A DNA stretch of 64,000 nt from positions 3,168,501 through 3,232,500 of the forward strand of contig OZ005698.1 of the NCBI GenBank assembly GCA_963930775.1. Direction: 5' to 3'. Shown piece after piece: positions 1 through 12,283 of this stretch. The notes under the pieces are model-generated. The model ran no database searches, was not told where the DNA came from, and saw only the letters and a list, made by a program, of their open reading frames with translations. Within the stretch, counting starts at the first letter, position 1. Every line of letters begins with the position of its first letter. This stretch comes from Cliona cf. orientalis. Its lineage: Eukaryota; Porifera; Demospongiae; Clionaida; Clionaidae. The position numbers and the translations under genes were made by a program.

Positions 1-2
1 CT

Positions 3-2048
3 GATCAAAAAAATGACTGCACCCACCAATATTACACTGAGATTAAAAAGGGACGAATCGTTGCTGTTGATCAGATTGGCCAACCAGTTAGTGCAACCAT
101 CCAAACCTCCCTCCACTTCACTGAGAGTGGTCTTGCTAAAGGACAACTGGCTAGGGAAATACCTGCTGAGTGTACTAATTTGATATTCAATGTTGTTTCA
201 TCCCACAAATCAGAAAGTCTGTCCCTCTATGCCTCAGATGGTCCATGCAAGGATGCTGAATTCTCTAGTGCAACAGTAAAAATCCACTTTCTCCCTTGCA
301 GCAGCTGTCTAATTGGATTACAAGTAAAAGCCACAAGTTGTACATGTGACTGCCATAGTGATATCAGTCAATATATGGATCACTGTGATAGCCATACTGG
401 TTTACTAACCAAACAGCCTCAAACCAGAGCCTGGATTTCCTACATCAATGACACAGACCTAACTGGTTACTTAGTCTATCCCAACTGTCCTTTTGACTAC
501 TGCTTATAAACCAGTCCACCAGTTGACCTCAACGAGCAAAATGGAGCTGATGCTCAATGTGCCTTCGATCGGTCATCTCTGTTATGTGGATCTTGCCAAC
601 CTGGTCTCAGCCTCTCTCTTGGTAGTTCACACTGTCTCCCATGTCCTAGCTACTGGCCTGCACTTCTCATAGCCATCACTATAGCTGCAATCCTAGCTGG
701 TATAGCACTGGTGGCTTTATTGCTAGTACTCAACATGACAGTTGCAGTTGGAAGTCTAAATGGATTGATCTTTTATGCCAATATTGTACATGCAAACGAA
801 AATATTCTACTTCCATTTCAAACAAGAAACTTCATTACCATGTTCATATCATGGCTGAACTTAGATCTTGGAATTGACACCTGCTACTTTCCAGGAATGG
901 ACGCTTACATCAAAACATGGCTACAGTTAGCTTTCCCTGCCTACGTCATTCTTCTCGTAATTTTTGTCATCATCATCAGCTCCTACTCTGTAAAGTTTTC
1001 AAACCTTATTGGAAAGAAGGATCCAGTGGCAACTCTGGCTACACTAATTCTACTTTCCTATGCTAAGCTTCTTGAAATCTGCTTTAAGTCTCTATCAGTT
1101 GGCATTCTTGAATATCCTGATGGCTCTAGTGAAATGCTGTGGCTCCCTGATGCAACTGTCGAATATCTCTCTGGAAAGCACATTCCTTTATTCATTGCAG
1201 CTGTTCTCATTCTCCTGGTTGGTCTGGTCTACACTGCTCTTCTCTTCTCCTGGCAGTGGCTCCTCTACCTTCCACAGTGGAGAATTTTCAAGTGGTCAAG
1301 GAATCCAAAGATACAAACATTCATTGAAACCTACCACAAGCCTTACACTCCCAAGCATCGATACTGGACTGGACTGCTGCTGATTGTTCGTATCATCTTG
1401 TACCTTGTAGCTGCCACAAATGTTTCCAATGATCCTACTATTGCTCTTACAGCTATCAATTTTACAGTGTGTTGCATTTTTGCTCTTAGACCATTCTTTG
1501 GTAGCAGACTGTATAGGAAATGGCCAATGGATGTACTTGAGACATTTTTCTATTTGAACATCCTCTACTTCGTAATTTTCACCTGGTATTCTCTTGATAA
1601 CCCAGCTAACAATCGGGAAGCAGCTGCCTACACTTCAGTCATCATCACATTCATTGTACTGCTGCTCATTATCCTCTACCATGTCTACATGTACACCTCA
1701 GTCTTCTCAAAGATTTATAAGATAAGGCTCAGTGGAATGATCGACAGACTGTTCACTGACGCTGATCCAAAACCAAAAGCTGAACGTCACTGGAGCCCAC
1801 CACCTGATGATGACATTCACCGATTCAATGAACTCTTGGACATGATTGACCGCCCTGTTAATACTCAGGACTATAAAGTGCCAGTGAAACGGCAAGGGCC
1901 AGTGAAGCCCACCCAGTCTGTGGTGGAGGTGCACCAACCCCGTAACCTTGCAGCACCAGACCCTGAAGCAGTGCCCAACTCACTACACATACCTGGTGCT
2001 GCAGAGGCAGCCCAAGTCAAGGAGAAGGAAGCAGTTAGCCAAGTTTAA
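3..2048 (+). CDS. Cys-rich multi-pass membrane protein, 3' part, with in-frame stop
   Basis: The frame is open from the window edge and ends at TAA 2046-2048, with one in-frame TAA at 507-509. The N-terminal part seen is extracellular and Cys-rich (CSSC, CTCDC, CPFDYC before the stop; CAFDRSSLLCGSCQPG after it). From about 650 there are roughly eight hydrophobic segments, for example WPALLIAITIAAILAGIAL, then loops with LNLDLGIDTCYFPGMDAY and KHRYWTGLLL, and a hydrophilic Pro-rich cytoplasmic tail. I recall this arrangement from a large, poorly characterised sponge/cnidarian family in which CPFDYC leads directly into the NGADAQC segment; that is recall, not a search. Because the protein resumes in the same frame with family-like sequence, TAA is best read as a nonsense change (for example from CAA) or a base error. 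Internal ATG at 711 is not a real start. Function unknown; possibly a receptor or channel. Confidence 0.72.
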
Positions 2049-2970
2049 TGTAAACCTCGAGTGAAATGTTAAAACTTTTGAATTTATAGAACTCTTGACT
2101 AAAATAGAAACTGAACAATAGATTGCTTATGTGCTTATTAAGTTTTGCATGATAATATTATAAGGAAAATTTTGTAATAGGCCTTTTTGAGTTATGCAGG
2201 ACAACATCATGTAGTAGTGTTTCATGTGATAGTAGGTGTTAAGGAACTTTTTTTACCGTTATTTGCTTAGGAGCATGGCCTCTAGAGGCGGACACTCTAT
2301 ATAATATGCCAAAACTTAATTTTGCTACTCACTTCATTTAGCCAAGACTTAGTCCTTCATTCTTGTATACCATTAGTTTTTTGTAAAGTTATTGTTGTTC
2401 TGCATTTTGGATTAAGATTTTTGAGTGATCTGAAACACAACGTATCTTCACACTTGAACTGCTCCAGCTTTGCCACAGTTAACATAATAATTGTCTAATA
2501 CCGCACGTATATAGTTAGCATGAATATTCTAGATAATGATATTGAGAAAATTAACGGATGATTGTTTGGGAAAAGTCTTAATTAGTGGTTGATTATTATA
2601 CTTCGATTTAGGATAGCTACTTGAAAATCAGGTATCCCTGTACCATATCCCTTCAGGAAGACTAACATGGGCACAATGCCTATAATAAGTAAGATGCAGT
2701 TCAAGAATCACACAATGTGTGTTCACCCCTTTCTATATACAATGTCATAATATTATTATATTATCTGAAAAATTATCACATTGAATTTATTATGAGGGAC
2801 ATGCAGTGTTAATAAGAAAGAGCAAGTATTATTAACATTGTCAAGTTTCAAATGATGAGCAGTGACTGCATGAGATCTTCCTGCAAAATTATAGTGAGGT
2901 AATGCAATTGTACTCATTACTAGTACCTTCAATTAGGTATGGTATAACAGATGATGGGAAATTAACTTAC
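2049..2970. other. intergenic, no gene seen
   Basis: AT-rich sequence between the plus-strand membrane protein and the decayed Ig gene. I see no exon here on either strand. In particular there is no transmembrane or tail exon to complete the Ig gene, although its last exon (2971) ends in a good GTAAGT donor. Confidence 0.6.
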
Positions 2971-5900
2971 TTCGAATCCTGACGCTGTGAGATGCTATTG
3001 TAGTGATGTTGTTTGTGAGGTAGCCTGAAGCAATAGTGACTGCACACGAATATTTACCAGCATCAGATAGTCGAACTGGAGGAAGTGAGAGAATGGAGTG
3101 CATTCCAACTTTTATCTGACCACTACTGGTGTTTATAATCCACTGATAATTGACAGAGGGGTTGAGATTTTCAGCTCCAAACATTCTACAAGTGAGGCTA
3201 AAGCTTTCTCCTATACTTCCATTCTGTCTGGTACTCTCAACGATTTGGATGGATATAGAGGGAGCTGAAAAGGTAAAGAAGCTAAGAATCAATAATATTA
3301 TTATTAACGTTAGGTGATATAGCTACCTTTTGTAGCATGTGATAAGAATGTGCTTTCTGTTTCATTGATTGTTGTATGACAAGAACATAAACCATTGTGG
3401 GATTGCTGTAGTGATCTAAAATGTAGCTGACTCGTAGAATAAGTAGAATTGGTAGTTACGGAGCTACTGCTAACAAGTGGTGTCCTGCCATCAGATGGTC
3501 TTAGCCACTGAAAATTTAATGTTGCTATGGGTTCATCAGCCGAACACTCCAGAAAGTATCTCAATCTCTCCAGCAATTGGAGAGCCATTGGCTGTGATCT
3601 GTATTGATACAAAAAATTATTATTATTTAAACGTACCAATAAGTAAACAGAGGATTTGAGTAGTATTAGTGGCATCAGACACCTCACAACAGATCGTCCA
3701 ACTGGAGTCATGGCAGTAATATTATTATTGGTAGGATGATTAAGATACACTTGTCCATTAATATCTTTTCTATTTCTGTAAAATTCCAAATCAGATTCTA
3801 ACCCAAACCCCCGTTTGGGCACTAGCTTTCCACTTGGTAGGTACCATTCTCCATGTCTCAAACTGAAACAGCAAGGCTTCCTATCAGTGATGCACTATAG
3901 AGCACCATTAGGGTTGTCAGAATATTGGCCAATACTTCTGATGTTAATTTGAGTGTTATTAGCAATAAATTGATTAAATTTTCTTAGAGTTAAAATAAAC
4001 ACATGCAAAATAAACTCAGCTTTCAAAAGGTGAGAGGTTTGCTTTCCAATTTCTCACCAGTTGTCAGCAGAATTGAGTCAGACATAGTTCCACCATTAAT
4101 GAAATAGGGATTAGTTGAACTTAAACTAGCTGTGCATGTATAAATTCCAGATTCATTTCTCCCAAATAAGCAGACATTCTTCTACTGGTATAAGTTGTAG
4201 AATTTCCAAGAATAGGTTGCGAAGTGTTGATAATCTTAAATCCATCTGGTCCACTCCAACTTGTGTTTAACCAAATCAGGGGAATATCCATAGCTGGGGT
4301 TAGCACTGCGATATGCACGTGCACAATGCAAGTGAGATTAACCACACAACCAATGGGTCGTACTGGATGTCACAGGGAGAGGAGCTGGGACTGTATAATA
4401 ATAATATTATTATTATGGCAAAAAATATTATTAGTCAGCAATCTCAGAATTTTCACTCAACTTACTTTGCACTTTGCAATTGAGAATATTATGAAATCCA
4501 ATCACAGTTACATTTTTAATGAGGGAAAGTGAGCTAATTGTAGCCTGACATGCATACTGTCCAGCATCAGATAGTCTGAGGGGAGAGAACAAGAGAGAAT
4601 TGGGTGGAGTTTCAAATCGTGTGATAGTGCTGTTGTTTTTGATCCACTGGTAGCTAGGTTATCGTTGAGGGGCATAAGTGACTAGCCACAACAACCTTGC
4701 ATGTGAGTGTGTAGCCACTCTCTCCCAACACAGGTTCTCCACTGGGGGTGATCTGGACATGAACAACTAAAAAGACAAGGCAATGTGGGGTTAGGTTTAT
4801 ACTATTATGGCACTCATAGTAATAATAAAAATTAATATGCCTGCATGAGTAGCACTATTAAATACTATCCACAGAAACTATTGTGCTGTTTGCCAGTCAA
4901 CCAGCTCCAAGTCTACATGTGTAGTTCCCTGCATAAGACTCATTCAGTGTAGGAAGACACAGCAAAATACTTGAATAAATGTTGCCACTCATCAAAAAAG
5001 TTGTTGAAGAAGTGACACCAGAGGGTAGTGAGGCATTGCCATGTGGACCATAGAACTGCTAATTGCACTCAAGGGATGGTGGAGGTACATTAGTAGGCAT
5101 ATTACATCAAAATTTTAGATTATTCCTTACACTTTCTTAACCACACATAATAATAAAGGAGGCTTCAAGATACAATTTAGTCTTTGTTCCGTAAAATTTC
5201 ATTGAGTGGTTGCAGAGATATGGCTGTTTTAATATTTCTAAACATCACAATTTTTCTGCCATGTGTGTGTGTACTATTCCAATAGGGGAATGGCACGTAA
5301 CATGTTGATTACTTTAGAGGCCTATAACTCAAAAACTACACTACTGATTGAATCCAAACTTGAAATATAGCATGGAAGTACCTCTCTACTTATTCTACTG
5401 ATGAATTTAACATGCCTTAATGAATAAAAAAAATTTGGTGTGCATACATGTTTGGCTGCTGCTGTAGCTAACACTTCACTGCCTCAGAATTCCAGAAGCT
5501 GACTTCATGCATGATTTTTTGAAATTACTAGTTTAGATGTCTGCTCAAACACATACATAAGTTTTCATAGTGTTACACACACATGTTCACACATGTACAT
5601 GCTCATATGCACATATTAATATTGTTTTCTGAAGTGGAATCTATTCTTAAAGTGTAAGACGAGCCCTGAGTTCTTTAGAAGCAACAAAGAGTTTAAAGTG
5701 CATGCACTTTCTATGTATCATATTTTTTGACAGAAATAGTCTAGCTAGGGGTAGTTTGAGCCAAAAATTTCATTTTTCATATTTTCAACACATTTTCTTG
5801 TATGCACACATATTATTTTACACAAAATAAAATGCTTATTGAGCTCTTTTCAATCGAACACTTAAAAAATGGTTAAAACTACTAAAACATTTGTAATCAG

Positions 5901-6787
5901 CACCTTGAGTTACCCCTAGAAGCATAAAATGCTCTGGAGAAGTGAGCAACATGGAGCAAGTTGAAGTTATCCATTAGCAATATTTGTGTGCCACGGTAGT
6001 TGAGTATGTGGTATTTATGGAGTTTCCCTGAAGCCCTGCAATGCCGGAAGTGGGTACAACCCAACACTTTGGATACTACAGTGTAGTGCTATCTTTGCTG
6101 AAGCCTGTGGTGCAAGTTTGGTGTTCGTAGCACATTGTAGTGAGTAGTTATGATCCCTGAAACTTTGTAATATTTACATGTGTGCAGGTTTTTTATAGGC
6201 AATTTTTTGGGTTCTGACATGCCTAACATTAGAGGGGAGAGCAAGGGAAGAAGTAAGAGTTGCTGAGCATCTCAAAATGAAGGAATTTCCAGCAATACCA
6301 GGGCCAGAGTGAGAGATTGCCACCTGGTTGGTATTGGATCTGGTACCAAAATTCACTGTAATAATATAGAAGAAATTTTTAAGTGATACTCTAACATAAT
6401 ATTTTGACTCAATTTTACTCACCAATATTTGCATAAAGAATTTGTGTAACACTAGGATCTCTGGTGGACTACTCCATCAACGAAAGAGACGAACTGAGCC
6501 ATAAAACTGTCGTCCATTTATAGCTTCATTTGGACCTCTGTTTGTTAGAAATCCAGCAGGCCCTGGACCCTCAATATTATTATTAAGGACTGTAAGGCCA
6601 TCAGGATCAAGTCAGTTACATACAAGTCAGTTACACACAGTAGTGCTCCATCATGAAGTTCTGGCCTGGAATTGGAAGGAATTAGCTATATTGCAACATG
6701 GAATGGGTGCCTGGTAGAGGCTATCATCAATGTCCACAAAGCTATTGTTGGGTATAGTTACTCCGTGCATCTTGAGAGGGACACCAA
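2971..6787 (-). pseudogene. decayed multi-Ig-domain gene
   Basis: Minus-strand exon relics read in order from 6787 down. They are: an N-terminal segment (GVPLKMHGVTIPNNSFVDI, about 6787-6640); a WYxPxG/YRNRG-type segment (about 6620-6470); an Ig exon split by a transposon (about 6350-6226 plus 5093-4860); an Ig exon 4770-4450 (YQWIKNN, LRLSDAGQYAC); an Ig exon about 4345-4057 (NLTC, IYTCTAS); a second copy of the first two modules 3869-3625; Ig 3600-3330; and an intact Ig exon 3264-2971 (SLTC, YQWI, LSDAGKYSC). Almost every exon carries a frameshift or stop: between SHLCPSTIT and YQWIKNN near 4660, before IYTC near 4170, near 3690 and 3570, and in-frame stops near 5070 and 4890. There is no TM or tail exon. 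It probably derives from a sponge Ig receptor and is non-functional, unless the assembly is unusually error-prone. Confidence 0.68.
5094..6225. mobile_element. 1.13 kb non-coding DNA transposon inserted in an Ig exon
   Basis: The insert is bounded by an exact 7-bp direct repeat ACATTAG (5087-5093 and 6226-6232). Its ends are short terminal inverted repeats: left TAGGCATATTA and right ATGCCTA, whose reverse complement is TAGGCATGTCA. Removing the insert and one ACATTAG copy rejoins the flanking Ig sequence in frame on the minus strand (LALPSNV to PPPSLE), which independently confirms both edges. No transposase is encoded. A 7-bp duplication would fit P-like or degenerate hAT-like elements; the superfamily is not settled. 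Confidence 0.8.
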
Positions 6788-6832
6788 CTGTATACGCAGC
6801 AAATTACGAATACAGTAGCTAGTAAAGTTATT

Positions 6833-7281
6833 ACCGTAGACTCTGGTTAATAAGCGCATGCGCTTATAGCGGTAAATGGAATGACAGTATGCGCTTAATA
6901 AAGGATATGCGCTTATATGGCACATAACCACGCCCACAAACGTTTAGGCACGTGATGGATGCGAGGCCCACTACTAGCACTAGCACTGTACTTGAGCACT
7001 CGATCGATCGAGCACTTTAGCGTTTACAGTTGCCGCTCAAGATGATGAGTGCTGGCGATCTGTCGATCTTCTTGCATGATAACGTTATTCGTGGCCATCA
7101 TTTCTCCAAAGATACCTGACTCCAAATCACTTTCCAGCCGGTCAAGGTCAGGTTCACAGAACACCACGCCTATTAAGTGCATGCGCTTAATAAACAATAT
7201 CTTATGACAAGAAGAGGGCATGCGCTTAATAAATAATGTGCGCTTAATAGCGAGGTGCGCTTAATAACCAGAGTTTACGGT
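6833..7281. mobile_element. MITE with ACCGTA termini and GCGCTTAATAA subterminal repeats
   Basis: Inverted ends: left ACCGTAGACTCTGGTTA and, on the other strand, ACCGTAAACTCTGGTTA. Inside each end the motif TTATTAAGCGCA recurs in both orientations (around 6848, 6885, 6905, 7165, 7210, 7240, 7258). It is flanked by a possible 3-bp target duplication ATT (6830-6832, 7282-7284), which would fit PIF/Harbinger-type integration. Non-coding. Confidence 0.75.
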
Positions 7282-7284
7282 ATT

Positions 7285-7850
7285 GTACTATTCAAAGTCA
7301 CAGATAAAACCTTGCTGTCCCTTGATAAGGGGGACACTCGTTGCAATCAGCATCAGTAGCTCTAGACAGAATAGCTTCCTACAGTAAAGACCGGAGGCAC
7401 ACTGAAAGAATACCAGTTCAAGATGTTTTCGTATGCGCATGCGCAAAATTAATTTTATACACCAACGACCCTTTACCGATACAGTTTGTATTCATTTGCA
7501 CGTGTGCACAGTATTGTCCTAGATCCTCGGGACTCCTGAGGATACCCATCACATTCTAATAGTCTTTTATTCATTTGCCCATACGAACTATTATCATCAC
7601 TCACAAGCTAGTATAATAATATCGACGGAGCCTGGATGAAAGTCAGGTATGTGCTTCTATGGCCCTCATTCCTTCAGAACGTATGCTCAGAACTTAGTAT
7701 CTCTTTTTTGAATGCATTTATTCATTATGATACACTAGCTAAATTATATGTTATTATAGTTACTTCATATAATAATGGGGATCAATAATTTTTATTGATT
7801 CAGTACGATTACATCACTGGATCGGTGATAATATTCATAATGACATTGTG
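7285..7850. other. intergenic, no gene seen
   Basis: AT-rich sequence downstream of SRCR receptor 1. No coding or repeat structure identified apart from one copy of the dispersed 10-mer ACAATGTCAT (7840-7849, minus orientation). Confidence 0.5.
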
Positions 7851-9354
7851 TCAGTCTATGTCAGATGTGTATTCAATGTGAGGGACTGTGGCTTCCTCCA
7901 ATGATGTGTAGTGCTCTTCAGCATTAGGGTCCCTCTGAATGGGCTCATAGTCCGGTCCTGTCCTACTGTACTGCTCAACTCCTTCATAAGTATTCTGTCG
8001 GGGTACATCATTTTCTCCATAGGTTGGATTCTCCACAATACGCTCAAGTGTACCTGGTTTAGAAGAACTAAAAAAAATAATATTAATGATAATGCGTAAT
8101 GATAATAATACGTGATTGTTACCTAGCTATTACTCCATATATTATATTCTCTCTTTCCTCTTCAGCAATTTTCACTCTTCTGTACATATAGAGCAATCCA
8201 GCTAGAGATAGCACAAGTAGCAAGGTCAAAATCAGAATGATTGCTCCAAGTATTCCTCCTACAATTCTTGAAGTACTAGATGCTGTTGCTAGTTGCAATT
8301 GCTCACTGATCATGGTGGTGCTAGTCTCACTTGATGTTGTAGTCAGCACTTGTACACTCCTATAGGGCAAGTAGTAAAGCTTTGAACTATACATAAGCAA
8401 GGAAATGATTAGAGCCAAATACCTTTCTGACGCACATGCTATTGAACTGTATGCATCGTATTCAACTTCTACACAGCAGTTGTAGACTGTATGAAGATTT
8501 GGTCTAAAACCTTCCAAGGGTACTGTGATTGATGTAGTTGTATTATGGACAGTACTGCTTGCTTTGTATTGGATATTGTTGTCTGACGTTGTGGAAGTAG
8601 TGCACTCTATGTTGTAGCCCAATACAGGCTCATTTGTTATACCACTCAGGGGCTCTTCCCAAGTCACATTTAAATCTACTTCTGACGCATTCACACGGAT
8701 ATTCTGTGGAGGTCCTGGAATCAAGCATGTCAACCACCTTAAGCTATTACTCTATGTATGCATATTAATAGGTATATCTTACTTTCTTCATGGCATCTTA
8801 CTCCAACTCTGTGAGTGAAGTTTCCAAGACAATCACTGACTTCTCGGCTAAACACGCAGTCTGTTAAATTTTGTTCACTTCCAGTGCAGTTAATGTTATC
8901 AATGCGTATTTCTGGTCCTCCTTCAATAGTTAGATCAATAAAAGTCTCATGCCCTAAATAGAGAAAATAATTATTACTAACTAGCTACACCACATTCAAG
9001 TTACTCTGTATGTGTGACTCACCTGATACTTGAAATCCAAGTTGCCTGCACGCAACGCGTACCTCATTCGGTCCCCAGAAGTCATTACAAACTGTACTCC
9101 AGAAAGTGTCCACGCACACATCAATCCCCCCTTCAAATGGAGTAGAATTTCTTGCCAGTCTTATTTCACCATTTTCACACTGCTGAGCAAGTAAAGCTGC
9201 ACATGTATATAGTGGAGCAGTTCAGTATATTTTGGCTGTCAATTTTGTCCATTGTGGCAAGGTCATGTTCTTCATAAAATTTAAGCGGCTTACCCTGACA
9301 GAATAATACTAGAATGTTCACTCCTACTAAGATCTTCACTGAGAAAACTTCCAT
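7851..9354 (-). CDS. SRCR-FN3 single-pass receptor with tyrosine-rich tail (SRCR-1)
   Basis: Six exons: 9354-9294, 9196-9023, 8953-8783, 8714-8423, 8359-8123, 8067-7851. All introns are GT-AG and the sum is 1152 nt, giving 383 aa. Exon 1 is a signal peptide (MEVFSVKILVGVNILVLFCQ). Exons 2-3 form one SRCR domain (WSTVCNDFWGPNEVRVACRQ, then NCTGSEQ, DCVFSREVSDC, VGVRC). Exon 4 is an FN3-like domain (NVTWEEP to YNCCVEVEY). Exon 5 carries the TM helix (IVGGILGAIILILTLLLVLS). The tail has NPTYGEN (an NPxY-type motif), YEGV, YSRTGPDYEPI and YTSL. It is a cell-surface receptor-like protein; SRCR domains commonly bind protein or microbial ligands, but the ligand is unknown. It is paralogous to the next gene, 1.4 kb upstream in transcription sense. 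No catalytic domain. Confidence 0.88.
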
Positions 9355-10759
9355 GGCTACTAGTACTGATGGTAGTAGCTAGCAAATTTTTTTGATTATT
9401 ACGTTTGTTAGCCATGCAGAGTGCTATGTTTATATTCATGGTAATACCACTTAAATTAATGGATTAATATTGCATGAGTGGTTTCCTTTCCATGCAGTCA
9501 TCTGGCTTGCTAGACATCACCCTGGACACAACATCCGAACAGCAATGCATGGTGGGGCAGAGAGCTTTACTGTATATGGATGCACAAAGGCCCACAGGCT
9601 AGGGCAGGCACATGTGCATGTGGGCTGGCATACTCCATAGTCTACTACTACTTGTAGTGGCTTCAAATTCAAGGCTCTCTCTTTTTATGGTCATGTTTAT
9701 TGACTGAAAGGAAGCACAGTGACTGAGCTAACTGTGTAGTTACTTGGGTTCTGCAGTAGTGCTTCCTGGCACACCCATTCATGACAGTCACATACTGTAC
9801 AGTTGATAATATTTGTATGTGTAGCATAGTAGCTGATCAGCTGGCTGCATAATGAGAATATCTAGTCCTTGAAAAACTCTTATTCATGTTACCGGTATTT
9901 ATGATCATCAATTAACTATTAAATTTAGCCAAGTTGCTAACTATGCCAGGGGCCGGTAATATTGTGGTTATCATCTCCAATAAGCTTTAGAGCTATGGAA
10001 AAACCAGTAATGACAATCCCTGCCGATGATAAACCTGATTATCTGTGATATCTGTGTACGAATCTGAAAGCACTGAACCACATTAGGAAAATAAGTCCTT
10101 GTTATGAATACTTTCCAAAGCCAATAAAGGACTATAGCTGACCATGCAGCCCTAGATTTTATAGCGGGGCCCCTCTGTTCCAGATAGCGTAAGGTATCCT
10201 CCGTATCATCATTTCAGGGGGAAATTTAATACATTGTGTAACTGGGACCATGCACAGCATAATTAATTAAAGGGAGATATTGATGTCTTCATTTCAGGGT
10301 TGTAAGGAGTTCCCTAGTAGTTGGAAAGTATTTGATTTTATGCTTTCAAATCTGGACACTATAATATTCTCCTATAGTAGCTATTAGATAATACCCTGAA
10401 CTTGAGTAGAATTAGTTATGTATGAAATTAAGTACATCTCACAATGACAGTCTTGCTGCTAGGGTGCACATTATAGAGAGTCTATAAATTCAGATCTCAA
10501 TTTGGTGGATTGGCTAGTCTAAGAGCCAAATTCGTGATCACATGCATTGCATTCAAACAGGGAATTCCTACAATTGTAGTCATGCGCATATGAATGCTTG
10601 TGTTCTACTACTATTCACTGTCGTTGGCACACTCTAGCTCTTACAACTGAAGTCTTCCTGCCAGTGAATAACCAATGAAATAATATATAATTCTGTGTCA
10701 GGATTTGAGGAAAGATCATCACATACACACAATAGTTTATGGACAACACACAATGTAAA
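9355..10759. other. intergenic between the two SRCR genes
   Basis: No coding exon recognised on either strand. It presumably contains the promoter of SRCR-1 (near 9355-9500) and the 3' end of SRCR-2; no core-promoter or poly(A) element stands out. Confidence 0.5.
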
Positions 10760-12283
10760 TTATCTACCATTAAGTGTTTTTGTGTCACTGCTTATTGGTA
10801 TTTCATAGGAAGCTGGTCGAAAGGGTGTTTTGCCGTCAGCTACTACACTGGGATGATTTCTGTTGGTGGATTGATTGCCGCCTCGATTTGTCTTAGCTGT
10901 TTGAATTGGTTCATACTCTGGACCTGTACTGCTGTATCTGCCCAATGGCGTCTTGCTCGATGCTGCCAAACTTGATTCTTGTTCTCCATACATTCGATCG
11001 TCCAGTACTCTCCCTGAATGAGTATCAGACCGAGCTTCAGGTACACTGCAATGGAAGTGTCATTTACAAATAGAAACGAACTATAGGCCTATATCACCAA
11101 CCTTTTAGGATGCTCTTCTTTGCTTTGATTTTTTCTCCACATATAGATCAAGGCAGTCACAGTCACCAATAGCATGATAAGTAGAACAATAATCACAGAT
11201 GTGAGTGCTCCAGCAATCCCAGCAATGACCTGAGTTGATGTAGTGCTGGGACAGATTGAGGGCTGTTGATTATTATCATCCACAGTCAACTGTGATGGAG
11301 TTGCAACGCATGCTCTTGAGCTATAGGTCTCAAAAGCAGCCTCAACACAGCAATTGTAGGCAGAAGTGAAGATATTTCCTCCTATTGGTAGGAAAGCTAC
11401 AAAGACATCAACAGAAACTGTGTGCTTCAATGTATACACTTCACTGCCTTCCAAAAAGGAGCACTCAATTTCATAATTTTGGATTTGTTCATTAGTTACA
11501 CTTCTTTCAGGGGCATCCCAATCCACCTTCACCGCCATTTCATTGATAGACAGTTTCAGATTTCTTGGTGCCCCTGTATAATAAAGAGTGTGAGGCTGTA
11601 TTAAAAATATTGTTGAGGTTACTACTGTGTGGTAACATTAGCATAACCTATATTGCTGTGGCAAATGTTGCTAGCTACTAAATCTAAACAAGCAGCTTAG
11701 CTACATCTGATGCCCTTAGGCTGTATTTACTCAATTTACTACTCTAGTTGGTATGCTGCTTAATTGAAGAGACTTACTTTCTTCGTGGCATCTAACACCA
11801 ACTTTGTGAGAGTTGCTGTTGCAATCACTGACTTCACGTGAAAAACTACAGTCTATAAGTCTCTCTTCTGCTCCAGTACAGTTACTGTTGTCTATGCCGA
11901 CATCTGGTCCTCCACTACCCCGAAGATCAATGAATTGCTCAGTGCCTTCAGAAAACAACAATTAAGAAGTAGCTATACCTATAGGATCACTCACTGTCAA
12001 ATTACTCACCACTTGTAGCAAATCCCAATTGCCTGCATACAACCAGTGCTTCGTTATGCCCCCAGAAATCATTACACACAGTTCTCCATTCTTCAGAGAG
12101 GCAGACCTCGACTCTTCCTTCAAACTTTGATGGGCCATTTTGCAATCTGACTGTCCCATTCATGCAAAGCTGAGCTGTTGTGTGATAAATGATTAGCTAT
12201 GACCGTAATAATTGTTGTTATTATTATGCCTCACCATTGCTGAGCTTTATTATGACTAAAGCAACAAGTAACAGTTTCATCAT
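10760..12283 (-). CDS. SRCR-FN3 single-pass receptor with tyrosine-rich tail (SRCR-2)
   Basis: Five exons: 12283-12235, 12174-12010, 11945-11778, 11573-11102, 11045-10760. The sum is 1140 nt, giving 379 aa. Signal peptide MMKLLLVALVIIKLSNG; SRCR domain split by an intron at the same place as in SRCR-1 (EWRTVCNDFWGHNEALVVCR, then SNCTGAEERLIDC, VGVRCHEE); FN3-like domain ending YNCCVEAAFETYSS; TM segment about VIAGIAGALTSVIIVLLIML. The tail carries MYGEQ, YSSTGPEYEPI and SYEIP. FN3 and TM share one exon here but two in SRCR-1, so an intron was gained or lost after duplication. The tail block Y-S-x-T-G-P-x-Y-E-P-I-Q is conserved between the two paralogs while surrounding tail sequence is not, which implies function. 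Start chosen at the first of two adjacent ATGs; either gives a signal peptide. Confidence 0.87.

Noticed and set aside
711..2048. Separate complete gene starting at the ATG at 711.
   Set aside because: The ATG lies inside a transmembrane segment and the same frame extends upstream with family-like Cys-rich sequence; it is the 3' part of one gene.
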